Assembly (NCBI GenBank): GCA_039812085.1
Contig: JBDHZU010000125.1
Location: 1-5,892, forward strand
Reading direction: 5' to 3'
Length of the DNA stretch: 5,892 nt
DNA from: JBDHZU01 sp039812085
Lineage (GTDB): Bacteria; Actinomycetota; Actinomycetes; S36-B12; UBA10799
Shown piece by piece: positions 1-5,892 of this stretch. How positions within the stretch are numbered: the stretch's first letter is position 1; each line of letters starts with the position of its first letter. The notes below the pieces were generated by a model. It made no database searches, was not told where the DNA came from, and saw only the letters and a program-made list of their open reading frames with translations. Made by a program: the position numbers and the translations under genes.

Positions 1-1
1 G

Positions 2-1810
2 GCAACCACCGATGCAAAGCCACGCGTCTTTGTCGACGGCGTTGAGCACACTGCTCCGGTTCCCGAGTCCAATTCGCAATCCCGTCAGACGTTTGCGCGC
101 GTGATCGCTTGGGCGTTGATCTGGCTGCTTGCTGTTGGCGGAACGTTATGGGTGTTCGGTTCTAATCGGGTTCCGGTGGGTACCACCGTGGCCGGTATCG
201 ACATTGGGGGACTGACGAGGGGCAGCGCCAAGAAAGTGCTCAATGAGCAGTTGGCTCCTCGGTTGTCGCAACCCATGCTCTTATCGATCGACGGGCACCC
301 CGCATCAATTGTTCCCACCGCAATGGGACTGAGCTTCAATGCTGATCAACTGGTGGATCGGGTGGCAGATAGTCGGTGGAACCCCACCAGTTTTGTAACC
401 ACTGGAAAATCCCAGTCAGCAGTCACGGTGAGCGACCCGAATCTGTTGTTGGCCACGGTGCAGAACTTGTCGAGTCAGTACTCCACTCCCGCCACTCAAC
501 CCACGATCAGCTACACGGGCACCGAACCGGTGACGTCTCCGGCTGCCACCGGCCACGTCATCGACCAGGCTTCGGCCACATCCGCAATCCTCACGCACGC
601 TTTGGATGGCACCAAGGTCACGATTCCGTTGATTGACCAGCCACCGGCGATGTCGACCCAGCAGGCGAAGCAGTTTGCGGCAGACACCGCCAAGCTGGCT
701 GTTTCTGCGCCGATCACGCTTGCCGGTGCTGAGCATTCAGCCATCCTTCAGCCTGGCGAGATCGCCACCTTGTTGAGCTGGAAAGTGGTCGACGGAAAGT
801 TCGCCGCGCAAGTCGACAAAGACACGTTGAGTTCACTCATTGGCGCCAAGTTGTCCAACGTCGTTCGACGGGCGGTAGACGCAACCTGGGATGTCAAGAG
901 CGGGACGCCGGTGCTGGTTCCTGCCAAGGAGGGGTATGGCGTCAGTGAGGATTCGTTGGCAGCAGCATTCGTTGATGCCATTGGTAAGTCCGGTGATCAG
1001 CGCACTTCTGAGGTGTCACTCGGACCTATCCAGCCGAACGTGACCACTGAGCAAGCGCAGTCATTGGGGATTACGCAGAAGGTTTCTAGTTTCACGCAGA
1101 AATTCCCCTACGCGCAGTACCGCTACACCAACATCAAGCAGGCCGCCAAGAAGATCAATAAGAGTCTGGTCTTGCCCGATGGCGTGTGGTCGATGAACGA
1201 CACCGTCGGGGAACGCACAGCGGCTAACGGGTTCGTCAAAGGCACTGTGGTCGGAGAAGGTGGTCGATTCCAGGAGGAATACGGCGGCGGAGTAAGCACC
1301 TCAGCCACCACCGTCTGGACAGCAGCCTTCTATGCCGGACTAGACGCGGTTGAACACGGTTCGCACTTGGTCTGGATCTCTCGTTACCGACCTGGTTTGG
1401 AAGCAACCGTCGCCTGGGGTCAACTCGACTTGAAGATCCGTAACAACACCCCAACCGGGATTTACATCACGACCAAGATGAAGCCCACCTCGCTGACCGT
1501 CACCATCTGGGGAACCAAGGTGTGGGATTCGGTGAAGGCGGTATCGCACAAGAAGACGAACATCCGGCCTTACACGTCTGCTTACGACTCCAGTAAAGAC
1601 TGTGTGCCGCAACAAGGTCAGGACGGATTCGACATCACCGTCGATCGGATTCTGTCCAAGGCGGGCCAGCAAGACGTGGTGCAGTCATTCGATACGCACT
1701 ACATCCCAGGGCCGGACGTTGTGTGCGGTAAAGCCCCTGCTGGCAAGAAGGATCTCAACAAGAAGAACTCCCAAACGGACGCAACCACAACTGCTTCGGG
1801 CGACGACTAG
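2..1810 (+). CDS. VanW family membrane-anchored, peptidoglycan-binding-like protein (5' end outside window)
   Basis: The frame is open from the first codon at position 2, with 33 codons before the first possible start (GTG 101), so the true start lies before the window and the visible 602 residues are a C-terminal part. Numbering from GTG 101 as residue 1: the preceding residues are polar and probably cytoplasmic; residues 1-20 (AWALIWLLAVGGTLWVF) form one membrane segment; 26-40 (VGTTVAGIDIGGLTR) is the typical lead-in to the PG_binding_4-type repeats, which appear to fill about 45-310; the VanW domain spans about 335-470, with LPDGVWSMNDTVGERT, GGGVSTSATTVWTAAFYAGL and SRYRPGLEATV. An extracellular tail follows, with two cysteines (C501, C542) that could form a disulfide and a Lys/Thr/Ser-rich end. 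VanW is named after an accessory gene of vancomycin-resistance clusters, but its biochemical role is unknown, and nothing here suggests a resistance cluster. A cell-wall role is inferred. Confidence 0.9.
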   Translation, partial: ATTDAKPRVFVDGVEHTAPVPESNSQSRQTFARVIAWALIWLLAVGGTLWVFGSNRVPVGTTVAGIDIGGLTRGSAKKVLNEQLAPRLSQPMLLSIDGHPASIVPTAMGLSFNADQLVDRVADSRWNPTSFVTTGKSQSAVTVSDPNLLLATVQNLSSQYSTPATQPTISYTGTEPVTSPAATGHVIDQASATSAILTHALDGTKVTIPLIDQPPAMSTQQAKQFAADTAKLAVSAPITLAGAEHSAILQPGEIATLLSWKVVDGKFAAQVDKDTLSSLIGAKLSNVVRRAVDATWDVKSGTPVLVPAKEGYGVSEDSLAAAFVDAIGKSGDQRTSEVSLGPIQPNVTTEQAQSLGITQKVSSFTQKFPYAQYRYTNIKQAAKKINKSLVLPDGVWSMNDTVGERTAANGFVKGTVVGEGGRFQEEYGGGVSTSATTVWTAAFYAGLDAVEHGSHLVWISRYRPGLEATVAWGQLDLKIRNNTPTGIYITTKMKPTSLTVTIWGTKVWDSVKAVSHKKTNIRPYTSAYDSSKDCVPQQGQDGFDITVDRILSKAGQQDVVQSFDTHYIPGPDVVCGKAPAGKKDLNKKNSQTDATTTASGDD

Positions 1811-1848
1811 TCACCCGTTGACGACGACCGGTCATACAGAAGTCTGCG

Positions 1849-1865
1849 CGAAGTCCTACACTTCG
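1849..1865. promoter_or_regulatory. Perfect inverted repeat upstream of the ferredoxin gene (operator or weak terminator)
   Basis: CGAAGT-CCTAC-ACTTCG has two perfect 6-base arms around a 5-base spacer. An extra copy of GAAGTC lies at 1839-1844, exactly 11 bases before the copy at 1850-1855, so on the same face of the helix. The right arm overlaps a TANNNT-type -10 (TACACT, 1857-1862), which would suit a repressor site for fdxA-dapC. The second reading is a terminator of the VanW gene, because the right arm is followed by TTTGTT (1866-1871), but the stem is short and not GC-rich. The repeat is seen directly; its function is inferred. Confidence 0.4.
1857..1862 (+). promoter_or_regulatory. Possible -10 element for fdxA-dapC
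   Basis: TACACT fits the actinobacterial sigma-A -10 consensus TANNNT. It would start RNA near 1868-1870, giving a leader of about 30 bases that contains the ribosome binding site. No good -35 lies at the expected distance (1834-1839 reads ATACAG), which is common in actinobacteria but weakens the call. The TTGACG at 1818-1823 lies too far upstream to pair with it. Confidence 0.3.
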
Positions 1866-1885
1866 TTTGTTGAACCACGAGCGAC

Positions 1886-1892
1886 AGGAGAG
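1886..1892 (+). promoter_or_regulatory. Ribosome binding site of fdxA
   Basis: AGGAGAG ends 8 bases before GTG 1901. It is the only clear Shine-Dalgarno sequence ahead of any gene in the window, and it settles the GTG start of the ferredoxin. Confidence 0.75.
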
Positions 1893-1900
1893 TCGGCAAC

Positions 1901-2227
1901 GTGACGTACGTGATTGCTCTTCCATGTGTAGACCTGAAAGACAAGGCATGCATTGAGGAATGTCCGGTCGACTGCATCTACGAGGGCGATCGGATGCTCT
2001 ACATCCACCCCGACGAATGCGTTGACTGTGGTGCTTGCGAACCCGTCTGCCCGGTCGAGGCGATCTTCTACGAAGACGACGTCCCGGAAGAATGGCGCGA
2101 CTACACCCAGGCCAATGCCGACTTCTTCGATGAACTCGGATCTCCCGGTGGTGCGGCAAAGCTCGGACTCATCGACAAGGATGTCCCGCTGGTTACCGCG
2201 CTGCCGCCGCAGGAACACGACGAGTAA
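1901..2227 (+). CDS. fdxA: Seven-iron ferredoxin ([3Fe-4S][4Fe-4S])
   Basis: A 108-residue acidic cytoplasmic electron carrier. The cysteine pattern is C9-x7-C17-x3-C21-P, then C40-x2-C43-x2-C46-x3-C50-P. By alignment with Azotobacter vinelandii ferredoxin I, C9, C17 and C50 should hold the [3Fe-4S] cluster and C21, C40, C43 and C46 the [4Fe-4S] cluster; C25 matches the non-ligand C24 of that protein. The C-terminal half (about 58-108) lacks cysteines and has the EEWRDYTQANADFF stretch typical of actinobacterial FdxA/FdxC. The GTG start is supported by the AGGAGAG site and by the standard N-terminus (TYVIALPCVD). dapC starts 6 bases after the stop, as in the mycobacterial Rv1177-Rv1178 pair. 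The redox partner cannot be read from the sequence; in actinobacteria such ferredoxins serve cytochromes P450 and other oxidoreductases. Confidence 0.96.
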   Translation: MTYVIALPCVDLKDKACIEECPVDCIYEGDRMLYIHPDECVDCGACEPVCPVEAIFYEDDVPEEWRDYTQANADFFDELGSPGGAAKLGLIDKDVPLVTALPPQEHDE

Positions 2228-2233
2228 TACGCG

Positions 2234-3328
2234 GTGTCTGCTGTTCACCAACTGCCTGATTTCCCCTGGGACCGACTGGTTCCGTTCCGCGAGCTAGCCG
2301 CCAAACACCCTGATGGTGTCTGCGACCTGTCCATCGGTACGCCGGTCGATCCGGTCCCTGACCTGATTCAGGCGGCACTGGCCGAAGCCGCGGATAGTCC
2401 GGGTTACCCCACGACAGTTGGTACGTCAGAACTACGACAGTCATACGTCGAGTGGGCGCAGCGCACCCTGAACGCAACCGTTGATCCTGACTCGGTTCTG
2501 CCAAGCATTGGCAGCAAAGAGCTCATCGCGTGGCTGCCGAGTCTGCTTGGTATCGGGGAAGGTCAGACGGTGGTGATCCCGCAGACCGCCTACCCCACCT
2601 ATGAGGTCTCCGCTCTGCTCGCTGGGGCCACCCCGTTGCGGGCGGATTCGCTGACTGCTTTGGGTCCGTCGCGTCCCGCGATGATCTGGCTGAACACACC
2701 GTCGAACCCCACTGGCAAGGTCTTGGGTATCGAACATCTGAAGAAGGTGGTCGAGTTCGCTCGTGAACGCGATGTCGTGGTGGCATCCGACGAGTGCTAC
2801 CTGGAACTGGGCTGGGATGCCCAACCACTCTCGATCCTCGACGATGCCGTTAGCGGCGGTGACCATCGCAATTTGTTAGCTGTGTACTCACTGTCCAAGC
2901 GTTCCAACCTGGCGGGTTACCGGGCCGGTTTCGTGGCTGGCGACACCGCGCTGATCAAACGGATTTTGGACGTGCGTAAGCACGCTGGGTTCATGATGCC
3001 GACTCCGATTCAGCATGCGGCTGCTGTCGCATTGGCTGATGACGACCATGTGATTGTGCAGCGTGATCGGTACGAAGCCCGTCGCCGTCGACTTGCGCAA
3101 GGTTTGAAAGCAGCCGGATTCCGGATCGATGAGTCCGCTGCCGGACTCTACCTATGGGCAACTCGCGACGAACCCTGCATGGACTCCGTGGCGTGGCTGG
3201 CCGAACGCGGAATTGTGGTTGCTCCCGGCGATTTCTACGGCCCCAGCGGCGCTCAACACATCCGGGTGGCATTCACTGCGACAGACGAGCGGGTTGCTGC
3301 CGCGCATAGCCGACTAACTGCCTCCTGA
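2234..3328 (+). CDS. dapC: Succinyldiaminopimelate transaminase (DapC, actinobacterial type)
   Basis: A 364-residue, fold-type I, PLP-dependent class I/II aminotransferase, full length for the family (about 360-370). It interconverts N-succinyl-2-amino-6-ketopimelate plus glutamate and N-succinyl-LL-2,6-diaminopimelate plus 2-oxoglutarate, on the way to lysine and meso-DAP for peptidoglycan. Visible motifs: GSKE (93-96, cofactor phosphate region), NTPSNPTG with N158, SDECY with D186 (pyridine nitrogen) and Y189, SLSKRSNLAGYRAG with Schiff-base K222 and R230, and HIRVAF with R344 for the substrate carboxylate. The GTG start gives the usual N-terminus (LPDFPWDRL); no strong Shine-Dalgarno sits before it, only AGGAA 18 bases upstream, so translation is probably coupled to fdxA, whose stop is 6 bases away. 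The exact substrate rests on overall family resemblance and on the fdxA neighbour; another class I aminotransferase specificity is possible but less likely. Confidence 0.92.
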   Translation: MSAVHQLPDFPWDRLVPFRELAAKHPDGVCDLSIGTPVDPVPDLIQAALAEAADSPGYPTTVGTSELRQSYVEWAQRTLNATVDPDSVLPSIGSKELIAWLPSLLGIGEGQTVVIPQTAYPTYEVSALLAGATPLRADSLTALGPSRPAMIWLNTPSNPTGKVLGIEHLKKVVEFARERDVVVASDECYLELGWDAQPLSILDDAVSGGDHRNLLAVYSLSKRSNLAGYRAGFVAGDTALIKRILDVRKHAGFMMPTPIQHAAAVALADDDHVIVQRDRYEARRRRLAQGLKAAGFRIDESAAGLYLWATRDEPCMDSVAWLAERGIVVAPGDFYGPSGAQHIRVAFTATDERVAAAHSRLTAS

Positions 3329-3374
3329 GCCCAGGCTTTAGCGGCATTACTGCGACCTGACGAAAGTCCGCGTT

Positions 3375-3401
3375 GTTTGGGACAAACGATGTCAATTCAT
3401 C
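3375..3401. promoter_or_regulatory. Two adjacent short inverted repeats upstream of the citrate synthase promoter
   Basis: GTTTG-GGA-CAAAC (3375-3387) is directly followed by GATG-TCAATT-CATC (3388-3401). Both are perfect in their arms, and together they end 9 bases before the proposed -35 at 3411. Their placement at about -45 to -72 relative to the proposed RNA start suits an activator site or an upstream operator. Arms of 4-5 bases are short enough to arise by chance, so this is tentative. Confidence 0.25.
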
Positions 3402-3410
3402 AGTGTGTGG

Positions 3411-3439
3411 TTGAGCGGTTGGTGGCCGACAAATAGCGT
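3411..3439 (+). promoter_or_regulatory. Proposed promoter of gltA giving a leaderless mRNA
   Basis: TTGAGC (3411-3416) and TAGCGT (3434-3439, fits TANNNT) are separated by 17 bases. The RNA start would be expected at about 3446-3447, which is the A of the gltA ATG. No usable Shine-Dalgarno lies before that ATG: the only purine-rich run, GGCGG, ends one base from it. Promoter position and missing ribosome site together point to a leaderless transcript. This is inferred from motif spacing only. Confidence 0.4.
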
Positions 3440-3446
3440 TGGCGGT

Positions 3447-4772
3447 ATGAGTGACAGTCCTGATTCAGACTCCGATGTAGGCACTGCTCCCGATGCCGCC
3501 ACGTTGACCTACGGCGACACGTCATTGCAGCTTCGACGTATCCCTGCTGTCGATGGACAAGACGGTCTGGATGCCAGTGCACTGCTCAAGACGACGGGGG
3601 CCGTCGCTCTTGATGTTGGCTTTGTTAACACGGCCTCGTGCGAATCAGAGATCACGTTCATCGACGGTGATGCGGGGATCCTGCGCTATCGCGGGTACCC
3701 GATCGAACAGCTTGCCGAACACTCCACCTTCGTCGAGACCTCGTTCCTCTTGATCTATGGACATCTGCCGTCCGCGACTGAGTTGGAGAACTTCACCGAG
3801 GATTTGCGGCGTCACACCTTGCTACAGGAAGACCTCAAGAGCTTCTTCGATGGTTTTCCATCCGACGCGCATCCCATGCCGGTGCTTTCCAGCGCAGTCA
3901 GTGCGCTCAGCACCTTCTACCAAGATTCGCTGGATCCGTTCGATCCGGAACATGTGGAGATTTCTACCGTCCGCTTGCTGGCAAAAGTTCCCACTATCGC
4001 GGCGTACGCGCTGCGTAAGAGTCTGGGGGAGCCGCTGCTCTACCCGGACAACTCGTTAAGCCTGGTCGACAACTTCCTGCGCATGACCTTCGGCTGGCCG
4101 GCGGAGGAATACGAAGTCGACCCCGTTATCTCCAAAGCCATCGACATGCTGCTCATCCTGCATGCTGATCACGAACAGAACTGTTCCACCTCGACGGTTC
4201 GTCTGGTGGGTTCCGCGCACGCCAACTTGTTCGCCTCTGTATCGGCGGGCGTTAATGCCTTGTTCGGTCCGCTGCACGGAGGAGCGAACCAGGCAGTGCT
4301 GGAGATGCTGCAGCACATCCACGACAGCGACGACAGTGTGGATGACTTCATCGCACGAGTGAAGAACCGCGAAGATGGCGTGCGACTCATGGGGTTCGGC
4401 CACCGGGTCTACAAGAACTACGACCCACGAGCCCGAATCGTCAAACAAGCGGCCGACGATGTCTTGGCCCGATTGGCACCGAACGATCCACTGTTCGACA
4501 TTGCCCGACGGTTGGAGGAAGTCGCCCTGTCCGATGACTTCTTTATCGAACGCAAGCTGTATCCCAACGTGGACTTCTACACCGGGTTGACGTATCGGGC
4601 GATGGGATTCCCCACTCGGATGTTCACGGTCCTGTTCGCACTGGGACGGATGCCTGGCTGGATTGCGCAATGGCGGGAGATGATCGCCGACCCGGACACC
4701 AAGATCGGCCGACCGCGACAGGTCTACGTTGGTGCGCCCGAACGAGACTACGTACCACTGGAAGATCGTTAA
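3447..4772 (+). CDS. gltA: Citrate synthase
   Basis: A 441-residue cytoplasmic enzyme that condenses oxaloacetate and acetyl-CoA to citrate, the entry step of the TCA cycle. By alignment with E. coli GltA, the catalytic residues are H277 (GPLHGGAN), H319 (LMGFGHRVYKNYDPRA) and D376 (NVDFYTG). The oxaloacetate-binding set is also present: H239 in LHADHEQNCSTST, R313, R328, R401 (FALGRMPGW) and one Arg in GRPRQVY. An N-terminal segment of about 50 residues precedes the core, as in the hexameric Gram-negative and actinobacterial enzymes; its first 20 residues are Asp/Ser-rich. The frame is open back to a GTG at 3405, but I chose ATG 3447: the extra 14 residues (with WLSGWWP) look non-coding, and the proposed promoter lies inside that stretch. 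It is probably its own transcription unit, given the 118-base gap after dapC. Methylcitrate synthase is an alternative activity that sequence alone does not fully exclude. Confidence 0.96.
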   Translation: MSDSPDSDSDVGTAPDAATLTYGDTSLQLRRIPAVDGQDGLDASALLKTTGAVALDVGFVNTASCESEITFIDGDAGILRYRGYPIEQLAEHSTFVETSFLLIYGHLPSATELENFTEDLRRHTLLQEDLKSFFDGFPSDAHPMPVLSSAVSALSTFYQDSLDPFDPEHVEISTVRLLAKVPTIAAYALRKSLGEPLLYPDNSLSLVDNFLRMTFGWPAEEYEVDPVISKAIDMLLILHADHEQNCSTSTVRLVGSAHANLFASVSAGVNALFGPLHGGANQAVLEMLQHIHDSDDSVDDFIARVKNREDGVRLMGFGHRVYKNYDPRARIVKQAADDVLARLAPNDPLFDIARRLEEVALSDDFFIERKLYPNVDFYTGLTYRAMGFPTRMFTVLFALGRMPGWIAQWREMIADPDTKIGRPRQVYVGAPERDYVPLEDR

Positions 4773-4779
4773 GAAAACA

Positions 4780-4824
4780 CGTTCTGCAATCTGGGGGTAA
4801 TCCAGCGCACAATTGCGGGTAACG
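4780..4824. repeat. Nested inverted repeats between gltA and the ATP-grasp gene
   Basis: The outer arms CGTT-CT-GCAA (4780-4789) and TTGC-GGGT-AACG (4813-4824) pair with an unequal internal bulge, and CTGG (4791-4794) pairs with CCAG (4802-4805) inside. There is also a direct repeat of GGGTAA at 4795-4800 and 4817-4822, 22 bases apart (two helix turns). No T-run follows, so this is not a standard intrinsic terminator. The right arm overlaps the proposed -35 of the next gene, so a regulator site is possible. Confidence 0.3.
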
Positions 4825-4839
4825 AACACGGCATAAAAC
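4813..4839 (+). promoter_or_regulatory. Possible promoter of the ATP-grasp gene, near-leaderless
   Basis: TTGCGG (4813-4818) and TAAAAC (4834-4839) lie 15 bases apart, shorter than ideal. An alternative -10 register, AAACAT at 4836-4841, gives 17 bases. Either would start RNA at about 4846-4848, on the ATG at 4846. No Shine-Dalgarno-like sequence precedes that ATG. Confidence 0.3.
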
Positions 4840-4845
4840 ATCTGT

Positions 4846-5892
4846 ATGCCCGTGCCCGATTTCTTTGAGGTGGTGAACCACATCAGCACGCCGTTTGATG
4901 TCGGTGCACCAATTCCCGACGAGATTGAGACACCCCCTGAGACAGTCGCTACGCCTTACCAGCCAATCGATGGCGCCTACGACGAGATGTATGACGCCGA
5001 TGGCACTGCGCGCGCGGGACAAGAAGGACTGCACGAAGCGCTCACTGGCTTGGGTTCGGTTGGTTTACGTGACCGTGGTCGATTGCGCGATGCCCATCTA
5101 TCCGCTCAGGGCATTACCTTCACGTTGTCTGGCAGGGAACGTCCGCTACCGATGGACTTGGTTCCCCGAGTCGTCCCATCCGATGAGTGGAAGATCGTCA
5201 ACGACGGTGTGGCTCAACGCATTCGAGCGTTGGAAATGTTCTTGGCCGATGTGTATTCGCGCGGCGACATCATGCGAGATGGGGTGGTGCCCCGCGCATT
5301 GGTCACCAGCTCTCGCCACTATCACCGACAGGCATATGGCGTTGAACCACCGAACGGTGTGCGTATCCATGTCGCTGGTGTCGACCTTGTGCGTGACGAC
5401 GAAGGCACCTTCCGGGTGCTGGAAGACAACCTGCGCAACCCATCGGGTGTCAGCTACGTGATGGAGAACCGTCGAACCCTGGCACATGTGGTGCCGGAGG
5501 TATTCGGTGGTCGTCGAGTGCGTCCGGTGTCGGAATATCCGCGCAAGCTGTATGCCGCCCTCATCGCCGCAGCTCCACCTGAAGTGCATCAACCGACGGT
5601 CGTCGTGCTCACTCCCGGCGTCTATAACTCGGCTCACTTCGAGCACGCGTTCCTTGCCCGACGGATGGGTGTGGAACTGGTAGAAGGCCGCGACCTGTTT
5701 TGCCGTGGCGGATTCGTCTACATGCGAACAACGCAAGGACCGGAACCCGTTCATGTCATTTACCGCCGAATCGATGACGAATACCTCGACCCGATCCACT
5801 TCGAGCCAGACTCGGTGTTGGGTGTGCCCGGTTTGCTTAACGCGGCGCGCGCTGGGGCGGTCACCATCGCCAATGGAGTCGGCAATGGGGTA
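4846..5892 (+). CDS. Circularly permuted ATP-grasp family protein (COG2308, DUF404/DUF407), 3' end outside window
   Basis: The reading frame stays open from ATG 4846 to the last base, giving 349 residues of a family usually about 480-520 long. Family motifs in order: AYDEMYDADGTAR (44-56), QGITFTLSGRERPLPMDLVPR (about 88-108), EWKIVNDGVAQRIRALEMFLADVY (about 114-137), GVDLVRDDEG (178-187), RVLEDNLRNPSGVSYVMENRR (190-210), LTPGVYNSAHFEHAFLARRMG (255-275), VIYRRIDDEYLDP (304-316) and LGVPGLLNAARAG (325-337). The window cuts within the region where an NGxGxG segment is followed in relatives by a DDK motif. Comparative genomics by others predicts an ATP-dependent amide- or peptide-bond-forming enzyme acting with alpha-E (DUF403) and transglutaminase-like proteins; its substrate is unknown. 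About 40 N-terminal residues before the conserved domain are acidic and proline-rich. ATG 4846 is chosen as the first good start and because it fits the promoter; a GTG two codons later (4852) cannot be excluded. The 73-base gap after gltA suggests separate transcription. Confidence 0.9.
   Translation, partial: MPVPDFFEVVNHISTPFDVGAPIPDEIETPPETVATPYQPIDGAYDEMYDADGTARAGQEGLHEALTGLGSVGLRDRGRLRDAHLSAQGITFTLSGRERPLPMDLVPRVVPSDEWKIVNDGVAQRIRALEMFLADVYSRGDIMRDGVVPRALVTSSRHYHRQAYGVEPPNGVRIHVAGVDLVRDDEGTFRVLEDNLRNPSGVSYVMENRRTLAHVVPEVFGGRRVRPVSEYPRKLYAALIAAAPPEVHQPTVVVLTPGVYNSAHFEHAFLARRMGVELVEGRDLFCRGGFVYMRTTQGPEPVHVIYRRIDDEYLDPIHFEPDSVLGVPGLLNAARAGAVTIANGVGNGV

Noticed and set aside
2..1810. VanW gene as part of a vancomycin-resistance cluster
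   Set aside because: No ligase, dehydrogenase, dipeptidase or two-component genes are nearby; VanW-domain proteins are common in actinobacteria outside such clusters.
1818..1823. TTGACG as a -35 for fdxA
   Set aside because: At 17 bases downstream the -10 position reads AGTCTG, which does not fit, and the plausible -10 at 1857 is 33 bases away.
1826..1833. 8-base palindrome GACCGGTC upstream of fdxA
   Set aside because: It is short, has no extended arms, and 8-base palindromes occur often by chance at this base composition; the repeat at 1849-1865 is a better candidate.
3320..3340. Possible terminator after dapC: GCCT / AGGC arms, or CCTG / CAGG arms, then CTTTA
   Set aside because: The stem is only four pairs, it overlaps the stop codon, and there is no real T-run.
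3352..3378. Bulged hairpin (GCG/CGC and GAC/GTC arms with a GAAA loop) followed by GTTGTTT
   Set aside because: The stem is interrupted by a 4-base bulge on one side and the T-run is broken; too weak to call a terminator.
4056..4889. 277-codon open frame on the - strand opposite gltA
   Set aside because: It lies opposite a citrate synthase with all catalytic residues, has no recognisable domain and is low in complexity in the way antisense frames of GC-rich genes are.
4895..5461. 188-codon + strand frame inside the ATP-grasp gene
   Set aside because: It is out of frame with the COG2308 motifs, which run unbroken in the frame of ATG 4846; its composition is Arg/Ser/Thr-rich as expected of a shifted frame.
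5146..5799. 217-codon open frame on the - strand
   Set aside because: It is the complement of the conserved core of the ATP-grasp gene, and its translation resembles no family.

Overview
The window is a compact stretch of chromosome carrying five genes, all on the + strand. It comes from an actinobacterium with moderate GC, in the mid-50s percent by eye. Three things point to Actinobacteria: a seven-iron ferredoxin of the FdxA/FdxC type lies directly upstream of an actinobacterial-type succinyldiaminopimelate aminotransferase (the same pair as Rv1177-Rv1178 in Mycobacterium tuberculosis); there is a long single-pass VanW protein whose VanW motif lacks the Cys-Gln of the Firmicute form; and two genes appear to be read from leaderless mRNAs. 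I cannot assign a genus. There are no RNA genes, CRISPR arrays, insertion sequences or phage genes, and the longest gap between genes is under 120 bases.

Layout. Positions 2-1810 hold the C-terminal part of a membrane-anchored, cell-wall-facing VanW-domain protein whose start lies before the window. Positions 1811-1900 are a 90-base gap with an inverted repeat over a probable -10 element, followed by a good ribosome binding site. Positions 1901-2227 encode the ferredoxin. Six bases later comes dapC (2234-3328). A 118-base gap (3329-3446) holds two adjacent short inverted repeats and a promoter placed to start RNA at the ATG of the next gene. Positions 3447-4772 encode citrate synthase. A 73-base gap (4773-4845) has nested inverted repeats and another promoter close to an ATG. 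Position 4846 to the window end is the first 349 codons of a circularly permuted ATP-grasp protein (COG2308, DUF404/DUF407).

How the genes fit together. fdxA and dapC almost certainly form one transcript. DapC makes N-succinyl-LL-2,6-diaminopimelate, a precursor of lysine and of the meso-diaminopimelate used in peptidoglycan. The VanW protein also belongs to the cell envelope, and citrate synthase feeds the TCA cycle that supplies succinyl-CoA to the succinylase branch of the DAP pathway; both links are loose inference. The ATP-grasp gene is the least understood. In many bacteria it is the first gene of a predicted amide- or peptide-bond-forming system with alpha-E and transglutaminase-like proteins, but the expected partners would lie beyond the window. 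Overall this is an ordinary core-genome region; the interest lies in the regulatory DNA and in the ATP-grasp locus running off the right edge.
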